Below, piece after piece: positions 15,263 to 23,773 of a DNA stretch of 55,947 bases. The stretch comes from Elusimicrobiales bacterium (lineage in GTDB: Bacteria > Elusimicrobiota > Elusimicrobia > Elusimicrobiales > UBA9959). Where the stretch lies: contig JAVHLJ010000015.1 of assembly GCA_031082205.1 (NCBI GenBank), forward strand, positions 1 through 55,947, read 5' to 3'. Each line of letters opens with the position of its first letter. Within the stretch, counting starts at the first letter, position 1. The translations under genes and the position numbers were made by a program. The notes below the pieces were generated by a model. It made no database searches, was not told the origin of the DNA, and was given only the letters and a program-made list of their open reading frames with translations.

Positions 15263-15988
15263 ATGAAGATCTCCGTGGTGATACCGGCTTACAACGAGGA
15301 AAAGCTGCTTGGCGCCTGCCTGGAGAGCGTGAAAGACGCCTTCGGAGGGCCCGCGGGAAGCGGACTGCCGCATGAGGTGATAGTCTGCGACAACAACTCC
15401 TCCGACTCCACGGCCCGGATAGCGGCCGCGGCCGGAGCCAGGGTCGTGTTCGAACCGGTAAACCAGATAGGGCGGGCCCGCAATGCCGGCGCCGCCGCGG
15501 CCGCCGGGGAATGGCTGTTGTTCATCGACGCGGACTCCAGGCTTTCCGTCTCCACCCTCGAACAGCTGAGGGCGGCGATAGCGGGCGGGGCCTGCTGCGG
15601 CGGAGGGGCGCGGGTGGGCCTGGAGAGCGCCCCGCCGCTGCCGGGCCGGGCGGCGGCCTGGCTGTGGAACCTTATTTCCAGGACCTTCCGGCTGGCAGCC
15701 GGTTCCTTCATTTTCTGCCGGGCGGACGCCTTCCGGGATACCGGCGGCTTCAGCCGGGAACTCTACGCCGCGGAGGAACTGGATCTGAGCAGGCGGCTGA
15801 CCAGGTGGGGGAAAGAAAAAAAGCTCTCTTTCGTCATACTGCCAGGCCCCCATATGAGCTCCGGCCGCAAGCTCCGCCTCTACTCCGTCACCGACTTCCT
15901 GGTCCTCCTCTTTTTCCTGGCGTTCCGGCCAGGGAGAACCCTGCGGGATCCCGGCAGGCTGAAATACCTGTACGACGGTCGGCGATGA
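15263..15988 (+). CDS. Family 2 glycosyltransferase with C-terminal membrane-associating helix
   Basis: A 241-residue GT-A enzyme. It opens MKISVVIPAYNEEKLLGACL, has CDNNSSDST as the nucleotide contact and LFIDADSR as the metal-binding DxD-type motif (about 98-105); AAEELDLSRRL is the ED acceptor-side motif. The C-terminal stretch VTDFLVLLFFLAFRPG is hydrophobic and may anchor the enzyme to the membrane. Acceptor and donor are unknown. The start is chosen at MKISVV because the upstream in-frame TTG extension is not protein-like. Confidence 0.85.
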   Translation: MKISVVIPAYNEEKLLGACLESVKDAFGGPAGSGLPHEVIVCDNNSSDSTARIAAAAGARVVFEPVNQIGRARNAGAAAAAGEWLLFIDADSRLSVSTLEQLRAAIAGGACCGGGARVGLESAPPLPGRAAAWLWNLISRTFRLAAGSFIFCRADAFRDTGGFSRELYAAEELDLSRRLTRWGKEKKLSFVILPGPHMSSGRKLRLYSVTDFLVLLFFLAFRPGRTLRDPGRLKYLYDGRR

Positions 15989-16065
15989 CCTCCGGCGACG
16001 AATACGCTCCGCGTCCGGGCGGGGGTTCCGCCAGGGCCGGCTGAAGTACTGATATTCCGATTGAA

Positions 16066-16932
16066 ATGGAAAGACTGGCGGCTGTTTCCTGCATCTGGGC
16101 CTTCTCTTTCGGCATCAACAAGCAATGGGTCGCCGGCGCCGATCCGGTGTTGGTCAGTTTCATCCGCCTGGCGCTCGCGCTGCTGGTCGCGCTGCCCTGG
16201 CTGCGCCGGCCCCGCGCCGGACTGGCGGCCGTGCCGGAACTCATGGGGATAGGCGCCGTTCAGTTCGGGCTGATGTACGTGGCCCTGAACTACTGCTTCG
16301 TAGTCCTGCAGGCCTACCAGGTCGCCCTCTTCACCGTCTTCACGCCCCTCTACGTAGCGGGCTTCTGTTCCGTCCGCAGGGGCCGCGCGCCGCTGAGGCT
16401 CTTTGCCGCGGCCCTGGCCGCGCTGGCCGGGGCCGCGCTCGTAGAGGGCTGGGCGGCGGAGCGCCGCGCCTTCTGGGCCGCTTTCGCCGTGATGCAGATC
16501 TCGAACCTGGCCTTCGCCTGGGGGCAGGTGGCCTACCGGGACTGGCGCCGCAGGCACCCGGGAGAGAGCGATCTCTCCCTCTTCGGCTGGCTCTACCTCG
16601 GCGGGACGCTTGTGACGCTGGCTTGGGCGGCTTTCGGCTCGGACTGGGGGGAGACGGCCGGGTACCCGCCTTCGCGCTGGGCCGCCCTGCTCTACCTCGG
16701 CCTCGCGGCTTCCGGGGCCGGCTTCTACCTGTGGAACACGGGGGCCCTGCGCGCCGGGCCCGGCGCGCTGTCCGCAATGAACAATCTCAAGAGCCCGCTC
16801 GCGGTGCTGGTCTCCGCTGTTTTCTGGGGCGCCTGGGCAGGCATGTCGCCTCTGGACTGGGCCAGGCTGGCAGCCGGCTCGGCGCTGATCCTGGCCGCGG
16901 CGGTCTTCTCCCGGCGCGAGGCGGAAGACTGA
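16066..16932 (+). CDS. EamA/DMT-superfamily transporter
   Basis: A 288-residue polytopic membrane protein with about ten predicted helices in two repeats, each starting with the pattern of an EamA domain (first repeat about 5-130, second about 145-285). FSFGINKQWV and the LKSPLAVLVSAVFWG segment near the end are typical of drug/metabolite exporters such as RhaT/YdcZ relatives. The substrate is not predictable. No clear ribosome site precedes the ATG, and it is followed by a strong bidirectional terminator shared with glyA. Confidence 0.88.
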   Translation: MERLAAVSCIWAFSFGINKQWVAGADPVLVSFIRLALALLVALPWLRRPRAGLAAVPELMGIGAVQFGLMYVALNYCFVVLQAYQVALFTVFTPLYVAGFCSVRRGRAPLRLFAAALAALAGAALVEGWAAERRAFWAAFAVMQISNLAFAWGQVAYRDWRRRHPGESDLSLFGWLYLGGTLVTLAWAAFGSDWGETAGYPPSRWAALLYLGLAASGAGFYLWNTGALRAGPGALSAMNNLKSPLAVLVSAVFWGAWAGMSPLDWARLAAGSALILAAAVFSRREAED

Positions 16933-16948
16933 GGCCGCCAGGGACAAA

Positions 16949-16987
16949 AGAAAAAGGCCGCGCCCGCCGCGCGGCCTTTTTCTTTTT
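16949..16987. terminator. Bidirectional rho-independent terminator
   Basis: An 8-bp GC stem (16956-16963 with 16969-16976, loop CCGCC) is flanked by five A on one side and a long T run on the other, so it can stop both the rightward transporter transcript and the leftward glyA transcript. Confidence 0.9.
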
Positions 16988-17001
16988 CAAGGCGGTCTCC
17001 C

Positions 17002-18252
17002 TTAGTTCTCGAAGCCCGGGTACATCGGGAAGCCGGAGCAGAGCAGTTTCACCTGCTCCTTGATGCCCTTGAGCGCCTTGTCGTCGGAGGCGTGCGTTAT
17101 CGCCTCGTCGACCAGGCCCGCTATGACGGCCATCTGCTTCTCCTTCATGCCGCGGGTGGTCACGGCCGGCGTGCCTATGCGGATGCCGCTGGTGATCATC
17201 GGCTTCTGCGGGTCGTAGGGTATCGTGTTCTTGTTCACCGTGATGCCGGCCTTGTCCAGCGCTATCTCGGCGTCCCGGCCGGTGATGTTCTTGGCGCGCA
17301 GGTCCACGCTCATCAGGTGGCAGTCGGTGCCGCCGCTGACGATGCGGTAGCCGCGGCCCTGCAGTTCGCGGGCCAGTTTGCGGGCGTTCTTGAGCACCTG
17401 CTGCTGGTACTCCTTGAACTTGGGCGAGAGCGCCTCCTTGAAGCAGACGGCCTTGCCGGCTATCGCGTGCATCAGCGGGCCGCCCTGGTTGCCGGGGAAG
17501 TTGGTGCGGTCCACGTTCTTCGCGTAGACGCCCTTGGAGAGTATCAGGCCGCCGCGCGGGCCGCGCAGCGTCTTGTGCGTCGTCGTGGTGACGATGTCGG
17601 CGTATTCCACCGGCGACGGGTAGATGCCCGCGGCGATGAGGCCGGCGTAGTGGGCGATGTCGGTGACCAGGAAGCATTTCCAGGCGTCGGCGGCGCGCTT
17701 GATGCGGGCCCAGTCCCACTTGCGGGAATAGTTGGAGGCGCCCGCCATGATGAGCTTCGGGCGGTGCTTCTCTATGTCCTTCTCCATCTTCTCGTAGTCG
17801 ATGAGCTCGGTCTCGGGGCTGACGTCTATGGTGACTATCTTGAAGTACTGGCCGGAGAAGTTGAGCGGGTGGCCGTGGCTTAGGTGGCCGCCGTGGCTCA
17901 GGTTGAGGCCCATCACGGTGTCGCCGGGCTTTATCAGCGAGAGGTAGGCGGCGATATTGGCCTGGGTGCCGGAATGCGGCTGCACGTTGGCGTGCTCGGC
18001 CCTGAAGAGCTTCTTGGCGCGGTCGATGGCGAGCTTCTCCACCACGTCGACGTGCTCGCAGCCGCCGTAATAGCGCTTGCCGGGGTAGCCCTCGGCGTAC
18101 TTGTTGGTCAGCACCGAGCCGAGCGCCTCGAGCACGGTGGTGGAGGTGTAGTTCTCGGAGGCGATGAGCTCGAGGTTGTTCTGCTGGCGCAGCACTTCGC
18201 CGCGCACCGCGTGGTAAAGCTGGGGATCGTTCTTCTTTATCTGTTCGTACAT
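17002..18252 (-). CDS. glyA: Serine hydroxymethyltransferase
   Basis: A 416-residue PLP enzyme of standard length that interconverts serine and glycine while charging tetrahydrofolate. Seen are [24 protein letters not shown], the PLP-lysine motif [15 protein letters not shown] (about 222-236), and the C-terminal [10 protein letters not shown]. It provides one-carbon units also used by the FolD-like protein at 22889. GGAGAGGAAA precedes the start, a leadered gene in contrast to several neighbours. The 30-nt gap to the upstream fusion gene suggests co-transcription or a short independent unit. Confidence 0.96.
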   Translation of the reverse strand: MYEQIKKNDPQLYHAVRGEVLRQQNNLELIASENYTSTTVLEALGSVLTNKYAEGYPGKRYYGGCEHVDVVEKLAIDRAKKLFRAEHANVQPHSGTQANIAAYLSLIKPGDTVMGLNLSHGGHLSHGHPLNFSGQYFKIVTIDVSPETELIDYEKMEKDIEKHRPKLIMAGASNYSRKWDWARIKRAADAWKCFLVTDIAHYAGLIAAGIYPSPVEYADIVTTTTHKTLRGPRGGLILSKGVYAKNVDRTNFPGNQGGPLMHAIAGKAVCFKEALSPKFKEYQQQVLKNARKLARELQGRGYRIVSGGTDCHLMSVDLRAKNITGRDAEIALDKAGITVNKNTIPYDPQKPMITSGIRIGTPAVTTRGMKEKQMAVIAGLVDEAITHASDDKALKGIKEQVKLLCSGFPMYPGFEN

Positions 18253-18282
18253 TTTCCTCTCCTTGGGGCGGTCCCGCCGCCG

Positions 18283-19422
18283 TCAGTCAATCTTACTATT
18301 TTTTATTCTTTCCAGGACGGCCGGCAGAGCCCTCTTCAGGACGCCCATGACCGAATCGTAGGCGGCCTGGCCGGCGCCGTAAGGGTCGGGGAGGTCGCCA
18401 TCGAATGTCCCGGCGTATTCCGCCAGCGTGAAGGTCTTTTTACGCGCGTCCGGGAAGGCGGCCAGCAGCGCGGTCTTATGCGCCGCGGTCATGGCCAGGA
18501 CCAGGTCCGCGTCCTCCACGGCTTCGGACTCCGCGGGAGAGGACTCATGCCCCGGGTCCTCCACGCCCTCGGCGGCCAGGGCCGCGAGGGCTTCGGGCGG
18601 CATGCCGGCGCCGGGCGCGGCGGAAATGCCGGCCGAGGAAAATTCGACATCCAGATCGTGCTCCGCGGCCAGCCGGCGGGCGTAATGCTCGGACATGGCG
18701 CTGCGGCAGGTGTTGCCGGTGCAGACGAAAAGGACCCTGAAAGGAGCCTCTTTTCCCCGGCCCTCCGGCCGCAGGACCAGGACGATCTCTCCCTTGACCT
18801 GGCCCTTCTTTTCGAGAGCGGCCAGCACTTCCGCAGGGGTGCCGCGCAGCCATTCTTCGTACACCTTGCTGAGCTCGCGCGCGAGAGCGGCTTCCGTGCG
18901 CGGGAATTCCTGCGCGACCAGCGCCATCAGTTTCTTTATCCGGAAAGGGGATTCGTAGACTATGACGGGCCGGCCGAGCGCCAGCGCCTGGCGCAGGGCT
19001 TTTACGGTCTTGCCGCGCTGGCGGGGCAGGAAACCGAGGAAAACGAAGGAGTCGACGGGAAAGCCGGAACCGGCGGCGGCGCAGGCGACGGCCGAAGGCC
19101 CGGGCAGCGACTCCACACGCCCGCCGCGCGCGGCCACGGCCGCGGCCAGCTTCCAGCCCGGGTCGGAGACGCAGGGGGTGCCCCCGTCGGTGACCAGCGC
19201 CGCCTTCGCGTCCGAGGCGGCCAGCGAGACGGCCTGCTCCAACGAGCGCGGATCACGCTCGTTGTAGCGGATAAGTTTTTTCTTGATGCCGAAATGGTTG
19301 AGGAGGTTGAGCGTGCGGCGGGTATCCTCGCAGAGGACGGCGTCGGCCTCTTTGAGGACCTCCAGCGCGCGCAGCGTTATATCCTTGAGGTTGCCTATCG
19401 GGGTGGGAACGAGGTAGAGCAC
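18283..19422 (-). CDS. RsmI 16S rRNA methyltransferase fused to a low-MW tyrosine phosphatase
   Basis: A 379-residue two-domain protein. Residues 1-225 are a complete RsmI (2'-O-methylation of C1402 in 16S rRNA): LVPTPIGNLKDIT, EDTRRTLNLLNHF, VTDGGTPCVSDPG and ESPFRIKK. Residues about 229-379 are a low-molecular-weight protein tyrosine phosphatase: the P-loop FVCTGNTCRSAM (C-x5-R) and the general-acid motif DLPDPYG. I see no stop or frameshift between them. The two activities have no known link, so this is either a true fusion or an uncorrected assembly join. The order and single reading frame favour a real fusion. Confidence 0.85.
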   Translation of the reverse strand: MLYLVPTPIGNLKDITLRALEVLKEADAVLCEDTRRTLNLLNHFGIKKKLIRYNERDPRSLEQAVSLAASDAKAALVTDGGTPCVSDPGWKLAAAVAARGGRVESLPGPSAVACAAAGSGFPVDSFVFLGFLPRQRGKTVKALRQALALGRPVIVYESPFRIKKLMALVAQEFPRTEAALARELSKVYEEWLRGTPAEVLAALEKKGQVKGEIVLVLRPEGRGKEAPFRVLFVCTGNTCRSAMSEHYARRLAAEHDLDVEFSSAGISAAPGAGMPPEALAALAAEGVEDPGHESSPAESEAVEDADLVLAMTAAHKTALLAAFPDARKKTFTLAEYAGTFDGDLPDPYGAGQAAYDSVMGVLKRALPAVLERIKNSKID

Positions 19423-19431
19423 GGGCCGGCC

Positions 19432-20664
19432 TCAGGCCTTCGCGACTTCCTGCCAGTCGCGCTCTTCGAGCCGCAGGAAGGCCTCGACCACCCTGGGGTC
19501 GAACTGGCGGCCGGCGCCCTTGCGCAGCTCGTCCTCGGCCTTCTCGCGGCTGAGCGCCTTGCGGTAGGGGCGGTCGCTCATCATGGCGTCCCAGGCGTCT
19601 ATCGTGGCGACGATGCGGGCGCCCAGCGGTATCTCCTCGCCCTTGAGCCCCTCGGGGTAGCCCATGCCGTTGAACCACTCCTGGTGGTAGAGCACCATCT
19701 GCGCGACGGGACCGAGGAACTGTATGGGGGAAAGTATCTGGTAGCCGATGGCCGGGTGCTTCTTTATCTCGGCGTATTCCTCGGGCGTCAGCCGGCCGGG
19801 CTTGGAGAGGATGCCGCCGTCTATGCCGATCTTGCCGATGTCGTGCAGCAGCGCGGCGTACTCGACGTAGCGTATCATCTGGTCCGGCATGCGCAGCTCC
19901 TCGGCCAGGCGGCGGGCCTTGCTGCGCGCGCGGCCGGCGTGGTCGCCCGTATAGGCGTCCTTGGCGTCGATGACGCGGGCCAGCGTCTGCACCATCTCGA
20001 GGTAAAAGTTCTCTATGCTCTCGTAGAGCTTTATGTTCTCCAGCGTCACGGCCGCCTCGCCGGAGAGCAGCGTCAGGAACTTCAGGTCGTACTCGGTGAA
20101 AGCGCCCTTCTCGCGCGAGATGTGCAGGTTGAGCACGCCGAAAGGCTTGTCCTTGACCTTGAGCGGCATCGCGATGAACGGGTCCTTCTGCTCCTCGTGC
20201 CCGATGAAATCCTTGTACTGGTCGCTCTGGGCGGGATCGGTTATGAATATGGTCTCTCCGGTCTGGAAGGCCCGCCCGGCCACGCCCTGTCCCGGCGGGA
20301 TGTGGGTGTGTTCGATGATCTCGCGGGAAATGCCGCGCGAGGCCACTATCCTGAGCTCCCGGCCGGACTCGTCGTACACCATCAGGGAGCCGCGGTGCGA
20401 GCGCAGCAGGTCGCAGGCGCTGTCGAGGACGGCCTGGAAGAAATCCTCCTTCTTCACGGAGCCGACGTTGACGACGCCTATCTCGTGTATCGTCAGCAGG
20501 CTGGTCAGGAGCTCGTCGAACTTGTTCCAGGTCTCCTTGAGCGAGGCGCCCTTCTCGCGCGGAGCGTCGGCGGCCGGCTCCACGCTCATGGCGTAGACTT
20601 TCCTGAGCAGGAAGCCCACTGCGAAGAGCAGTACGGCGATGACCGCGGATAGTATGTATGTCAC
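19432..20664 (-). CDS. Membrane-anchored GAF-HD-GYP protein
   Basis: A 410-residue sensor. An N-terminal helix (residues 2-22) anchors it, a GAF domain covers about 70-210 (SLMVYDESGRELRIVASRG, GVAGRAFQTGE), and an HD-GYP domain covers about 215-395 with LLHDIGKIGI and HQEWFNGMGYP. It should hydrolyse c-di-GMP in response to a small ligand bound by GAF. The second HD-GYP histidine is Gln, a common natural variant. The start is GTG, with TATTCT 7 nt upstream (leaderless arrangement). It ends 9 nt before the RsmI-phosphatase fusion, so the two are likely co-transcribed. Confidence 0.88.
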   Translation of the reverse strand: MTYILSAVIAVLLFAVGFLLRKVYAMSVEPAADAPREKGASLKETWNKFDELLTSLLTIHEIGVVNVGSVKKEDFFQAVLDSACDLLRSHRGSLMVYDESGRELRIVASRGISREIIEHTHIPPGQGVAGRAFQTGETIFITDPAQSDQYKDFIGHEEQKDPFIAMPLKVKDKPFGVLNLHISREKGAFTEYDLKFLTLLSGEAAVTLENIKLYESIENFYLEMVQTLARVIDAKDAYTGDHAGRARSKARRLAEELRMPDQMIRYVEYAALLHDIGKIGIDGGILSKPGRLTPEEYAEIKKHPAIGYQILSPIQFLGPVAQMVLYHQEWFNGMGYPEGLKGEEIPLGARIVATIDAWDAMMSDRPYRKALSREKAEDELRKGAGRQFDPRVVEAFLRLEERDWQEVAKA

Positions 20665-20671
20665 CGGCCTA

Positions 20672-20677
20672 AGAATA
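20672..20677 (-). promoter_or_regulatory. -10 hexamer 7 nt before the GAF-HD-GYP GTG (leaderless)
   Basis: TATTCT on the minus strand is separated from the GTG start at 20664 by seven bases, with no ribosome-binding site between. This matches the leaderless pattern seen at 7206. Confidence 0.45.
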
Positions 20678-20728
20678 GCAAAAAACCGGAAAAACAGGCA
20701 AAGACGGGGCCGGGGGCGCGGCGCGGCC

Positions 20729-20759
20729 TTGGACAGGACGGGACTTTAAAGAATATAAT
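20729..20759 (+). promoter_or_regulatory. Sigma-70-like promoter for dapB
   Basis: TTGGAC at 20729-20734 and TATAAT at 20754-20759 with a 19-bp spacer. TATAAT ends 13 nt before the dapB ATG, so the untranslated leader would be only about 6-7 nt. Confidence 0.5.
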
Positions 20760-20772
20760 TGATTCCCGCGAG

Positions 20773-21489
20773 ATGACAGACCCGGTGATAAAAATAGCCG
20801 TCAACGGCGGACTCGGCAGGATGGGGCTCAAGGTCAGCGAGAGGCTGGCGCTGCGCCGCGGCGCCTGCCCCGGACCGATATTCGACGCCCTGCCGGGGCG
20901 GACTTCCCTGCGTCCCGAGGCCGCGCCGGCAGCCCTCGAGGGCTGCGGAGCGGCCATAGATTTCAGCTCGCCGGCTGGCGCCGTCTCCTTCGCGGAAGCC
21001 TGCGCGGCGGCCGGCGTCCCGCTGGTCACGGGGACCACCGGGTTCTCGGCCGCGCAGCTTGAGAGCCTGCGGGCCCTCTCCTCCCGCATCCCGGTGTTCG
21101 TCTCTCCCAACATGAGCCCCGCGGTGAACCTGACCTTCGCGCTTACGCGGCTGATGGCCGAAAAGCTGGAGGGCTTCGACATACACGTCAGCGAGGTCCA
21201 CCACAGGCTCAAGAAGGACGCCCCTTCCGGCACGGCGCTGCGCTACCTGGACGCCGTCCGGGCCGCCGGCCGGGAGGCGGCGGTTTCCAGCGCCCGCGCC
21301 GGCGACATCGTCGGCGAGCACACCGTCCTGTTCGCCGGGCCTCACGAAAGGGTGGAGCTCACGCACCGGGCCCATTCCCGCGACGTTTTCGCCGACGGGG
21401 CGATAACGGCCGCCCTCTGGCTGGCCGGTAAAGAAAAAGGGTTCTACGACTACGCCGACCTGCTCGGACTCAAAGGGGTTCTCAAATGA
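20773..21489 (+). CDS. dapB: 4-hydroxy-tetrahydrodipicolinate reductase
   Basis: A 238-residue reductase of the diaminopimelate/lysine pathway. IAVNGGLGRMG is the dinucleotide-binding loop, FSSPAGAV and TGTTGFS the cofactor side, and HHRLKKDAPSGTA (about 157-169) the substrate-binding and catalytic block. GDIVGEHTVLFAGPHERVELTHRAHSR is the C-terminal family segment (cited by its key HRAHSR end). It supplies meso-DAP for peptidoglycan. The ATGA overlap with the next gene couples it to a membrane hydrolase. Confidence 0.93.
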   Translation: MTDPVIKIAVNGGLGRMGLKVSERLALRRGACPGPIFDALPGRTSLRPEAAPAALEGCGAAIDFSSPAGAVSFAEACAAAGVPLVTGTTGFSAAQLESLRALSSRIPVFVSPNMSPAVNLTFALTRLMAEKLEGFDIHVSEVHHRLKKDAPSGTALRYLDAVRAAGREAAVSSARAGDIVGEHTVLFAGPHERVELTHRAHSRDVFADGAITAALWLAGKEKGFYDYADLLGLKGVLK

Positions 21490-22436
21490 CCGCACAGGAG
21501 ATCTTCTACTGGCTTCTCTTCTCTCTTCTGGCCATCTCGGCCGGCGCCGTCTGGCTGGCGTACCTCAAGAGCTTCTCGATAATACAGCCTGCGCGGATGA
21601 AGCTGGCCCACCTGCCGGACCAGTTCCGGCTCGCCTACGAGCCGGTGGTCTTCCCGTCCACGGACGGAGTGGCGCTGCGCGGCTGGTTCATACCGGCCGA
21701 GGGAGAGGCGAGCTCCCGGACGATAGTGTTCTGCCACGGCTGGGGCTCCAACAAGGCGGAGCTGATGCGCGACACCAGCTTCCTCGCGGGGCTGGGCTAC
21801 AACCTCTTCTACTTCGACTTCCGGGCCTCGGGCGAAAGCGCGGGCGACACGGCCAGCGTGGGATACCTGGAGACCCGCGACCTGGAGGCGGCCTTCGCCT
21901 GGCTTCACGCGAACCGGCCCGAAGCCTGCGGCCGGCTGGCGCTGTTCGGCCTCTCCATGGGCGCGTCCGTGGCCATGTGGGGAGCCTCCCGCAGGCCGGA
22001 GGTCAGGTGCCTTATCGCCGAGAACGTGTTCCTCTCCTATACCCGCGTCGTGGCCAACTGGGGCTGGCGGCGCCTCAAGGTCCCGTTCTACCCCCTGATA
22101 CCCATGATCCTCTTCTTCGTGCGCATGAAGCTCGGCGCCGACCCGGAGTCCTACAGCCCGGTCCACACGGCCCCGGCGGTGAAGCAGCCCGTCCTCTTCA
22201 TACAGGGCGACCACGACGAACTGGTGCCCCAGCCCGAGGCGCGGGCGCTCTACGAAGCCTGCGGCTCGACGGCGAAGGACCTCTGGACCGTGACGGGAGC
22301 GGGCCACGCCAAGTGCGCCGAGGTCGGAGGAGAGGCCTACCGCCGCAAGGTCGCGGAGTTCTTCCAGGCCCATCTGCCGCCCGAGCCCGAGCCGGCCGCG
22401 CCGCCGCCCGGGGCCGTAAAAACGGTCGGCGCCTAG
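21486..22436 (+). CDS. Membrane-anchored alpha/beta hydrolase
   Basis: A 316-residue protein of the BEM46/YfhR type. A single N-terminal helix (about 8-28) anchors it. The fold shows FCHGWGSNKAE (oxyanion), the nucleophile elbow GLSMGAS (Ser about 158), an acid in QGDHDELV and the catalytic His in GAGHAKC. Substrate unknown; esterase or lipase activity is probable. The C-terminal tail is Pro/Ala-rich. It is translationally coupled to dapB. Confidence 0.85.
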   Translation: MTAQEIFYWLLFSLLAISAGAVWLAYLKSFSIIQPARMKLAHLPDQFRLAYEPVVFPSTDGVALRGWFIPAEGEASSRTIVFCHGWGSNKAELMRDTSFLAGLGYNLFYFDFRASGESAGDTASVGYLETRDLEAAFAWLHANRPEACGRLALFGLSMGASVAMWGASRRPEVRCLIAENVFLSYTRVVANWGWRRLKVPFYPLIPMILFFVRMKLGADPESYSPVHTAPAVKQPVLFIQGDHDELVPQPEARALYEACGSTAKDLWTVTGAGHAKCAEVGGEAYRRKVAEFFQAHLPPEPEPAAPPPGAVKTVGA

Positions 22437-22531
22437 AAGCCGTCCGGGAATTCACCCTTGAATTCTCCGTCGGCATAATGTAAACTTTCACGGTAATCCC
22501 AAGAGAAGTTCCCGTTAGGAGGGAAGACGAA

Positions 22532-22786
22532 ATGGCTGAGAAAGTAATGAAACTGCATGTTAAGCGCGAGGATGGTTTCCTTTATTACATCGACAAGCAG
22601 GGCGATGTTTCCCGCGCCAAGATGGCCCGCGGCGGCAAGAAGGGCGGCAAGCCCTCCAAGGTCGCCAAGGCCGGCGTCAAGAAAGAGGAAGGCTTCCTGT
22701 ATTTCCTCGACAAGGCCGGCGACATATCCCGCGCCAAGATGGTCAACGCCGGGAAAGGCAAGAAGAAGGCCAAGAAGCGCAAGTAA
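22532..22786 (+). CDS. Small basic protein made of two copies of a ~30-residue motif
   Basis: An 84-residue Lys-rich protein with two near-identical halves: VKREDGFLYYIDKQGDVSRA (about 10-29) and VKKEEGFLYFLDKAGDISRA (about 49-68), each followed by a K/G-rich tail. There is a good GGAGGG ribosome site upstream and a strong terminator right after it, so it is an independent, probably highly expressed monocistron. I do not know a characterised family. The high positive charge suggests nucleic-acid binding, and the aromatic motif could be a small beta-hairpin unit. Confidence 0.75.
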   Translation: MAEKVMKLHVKREDGFLYYIDKQGDVSRAKMARGGKKGGKPSKVAKAGVKKEEGFLYFLDKAGDISRAKMVNAGKGKKKAKKRK

Positions 22787-22815
22787 TCCGCGGTTTTCCA
22801 AGACCAAGGAACAAA

Positions 22816-22849
22816 AACCGTCCGGGCCCCCGCCCGGGCGGTTTTTTTT
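22816..22849 (+). terminator. Rho-independent terminator
   Basis: A 12-bp stem (22816-22827 with 22832-22843, one G-U, loop CCCC) followed by eight T. It closes the small basic protein transcript. Confidence 0.93.
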
Positions 22850-22876
22850 GCGGGAGCGCCGGCGCCGGCCTTTTGC

Positions 22877-22882
22877 TAAAAT
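22877..22882 (+). promoter_or_regulatory. TAAAAT -10 hexamer 6 nt before the folD-like start (leaderless)
   Basis: TAAAAT is followed by AAGCCC and then ATG at 22889. No Shine-Dalgarno fits between, and a terminator lies just upstream, so transcription probably restarts here and begins at the ATG. Confidence 0.5.
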
Positions 22883-22888
22883 AAGCCC

Positions 22889-23773
22889 ATGACCGGCATA
22901 ATAGAAGGAAAGACCCTCTCGCAGTCCATGCTCGCGGACGTCGCCTCCCGCGCGGCGGCCGCCGCCGCGGCGCTCGGCCGCAGGCCCTCGCTGGCGATAA
23001 TAAATTATTACGAAGATTCCCCTTCGGCGGTCTACGTGAAGCGCAAGATCGCCGCCTGCGCGAAGGCGGGGATAGAGACCCGCCTGATAATGCCGGAGGA
23101 GTCGAAGGGCAGGGAGCATTTCTTCGGCCTGCTGAGGGAACTGGGGGCCGACCCCGCCGTGGACGCCATAATGGTCGAGCGCCCGCTGCCCGCGGGCTTC
23201 GACGTCCCGGAGGCCTGGGAACTGCTGGACCCCGGCAAGGACCCGGACGCGCTCTCGACGCTCAACATGGGCCGCCTTTTCCTGGCCAAGACCTGGAAGG
23301 AGATAGAGGAAGGAGGTTTCTTCGTGCCGTGCACGGCGCTGGCCGTGGTGAGGATAATGAAGCACGCGGGCATAGACCCGGCAGGGAAAGAGATAGCCGT
23401 CGTCGGCCGCTCCGCCATAGTCGGCAGGCCCGCCGCGCACATGCTCACCTGCCTGGACGCCACCGTCACGCTGTGCCACTCGCGGACCAGGGACATAGCC
23501 GCGGTCCTCAAAAGGGCGGAGATCGTGCTGACCGCCATAGGCCGGGCGCTGTGGCTCAAGCCGGACATGATAAGCCCCGGCGCTACGGTGATAGACGTCG
23601 GGACCAACATGGGGCCCGACGGGAAAATGTGCGGCGACGCGGACTTCGCCGCGCTGTCCGGCGCCGCCGGCCGGATCACGCCGGTCCCGGGCGGCGTGGG
23701 CCCGGTCACGCTGGCCTGCCTGCTGGAAGCGGCCGTCAGGGCCGCCGAACGGCGGGCCGGGGAGGGGAAATGA
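22889..23773 (+). CDS. FolD-like methylene-tetrahydrofolate dehydrogenase/cyclohydrolase, divergent
   Basis: A 294-residue FolD homologue. YVKRKIAACAKAG keeps the catalytic Lys, GRSAIVGRP the NADP loop, and PVPGGVGPVT the C-terminal signature. But the usual VQLPLP motif reads VERPLP, KDVDG reads KDPDA, and PCTPxG reads PCTALA. The Gln-to-Glu change is at the position that tunes the cyclohydrolase Lys. Dehydrogenase may be kept with cyclohydrolase altered or lost. It overlaps the next gene by ATGA. It would process one-carbon units coming from GlyA. Confidence 0.8.
   Translation: MTGIIEGKTLSQSMLADVASRAAAAAAALGRRPSLAIINYYEDSPSAVYVKRKIAACAKAGIETRLIMPEESKGREHFFGLLRELGADPAVDAIMVERPLPAGFDVPEAWELLDPGKDPDALSTLNMGRLFLAKTWKEIEEGGFFVPCTALAVVRIMKHAGIDPAGKEIAVVGRSAIVGRPAAHMLTCLDATVTLCHSRTRDIAAVLKRAEIVLTAIGRALWLKPDMISPGATVIDVGTNMGPDGKMCGDADFAALSGAAGRITPVPGGVGPVTLACLLEAAVRAAERRAGEGK

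Noticed and set aside
19432-20664. Loss of activity in the GAF-HD-GYP protein from HQE in place of HHE
   Set aside because: This variant is common in HD-GYP proteins; the other ligands are intact.
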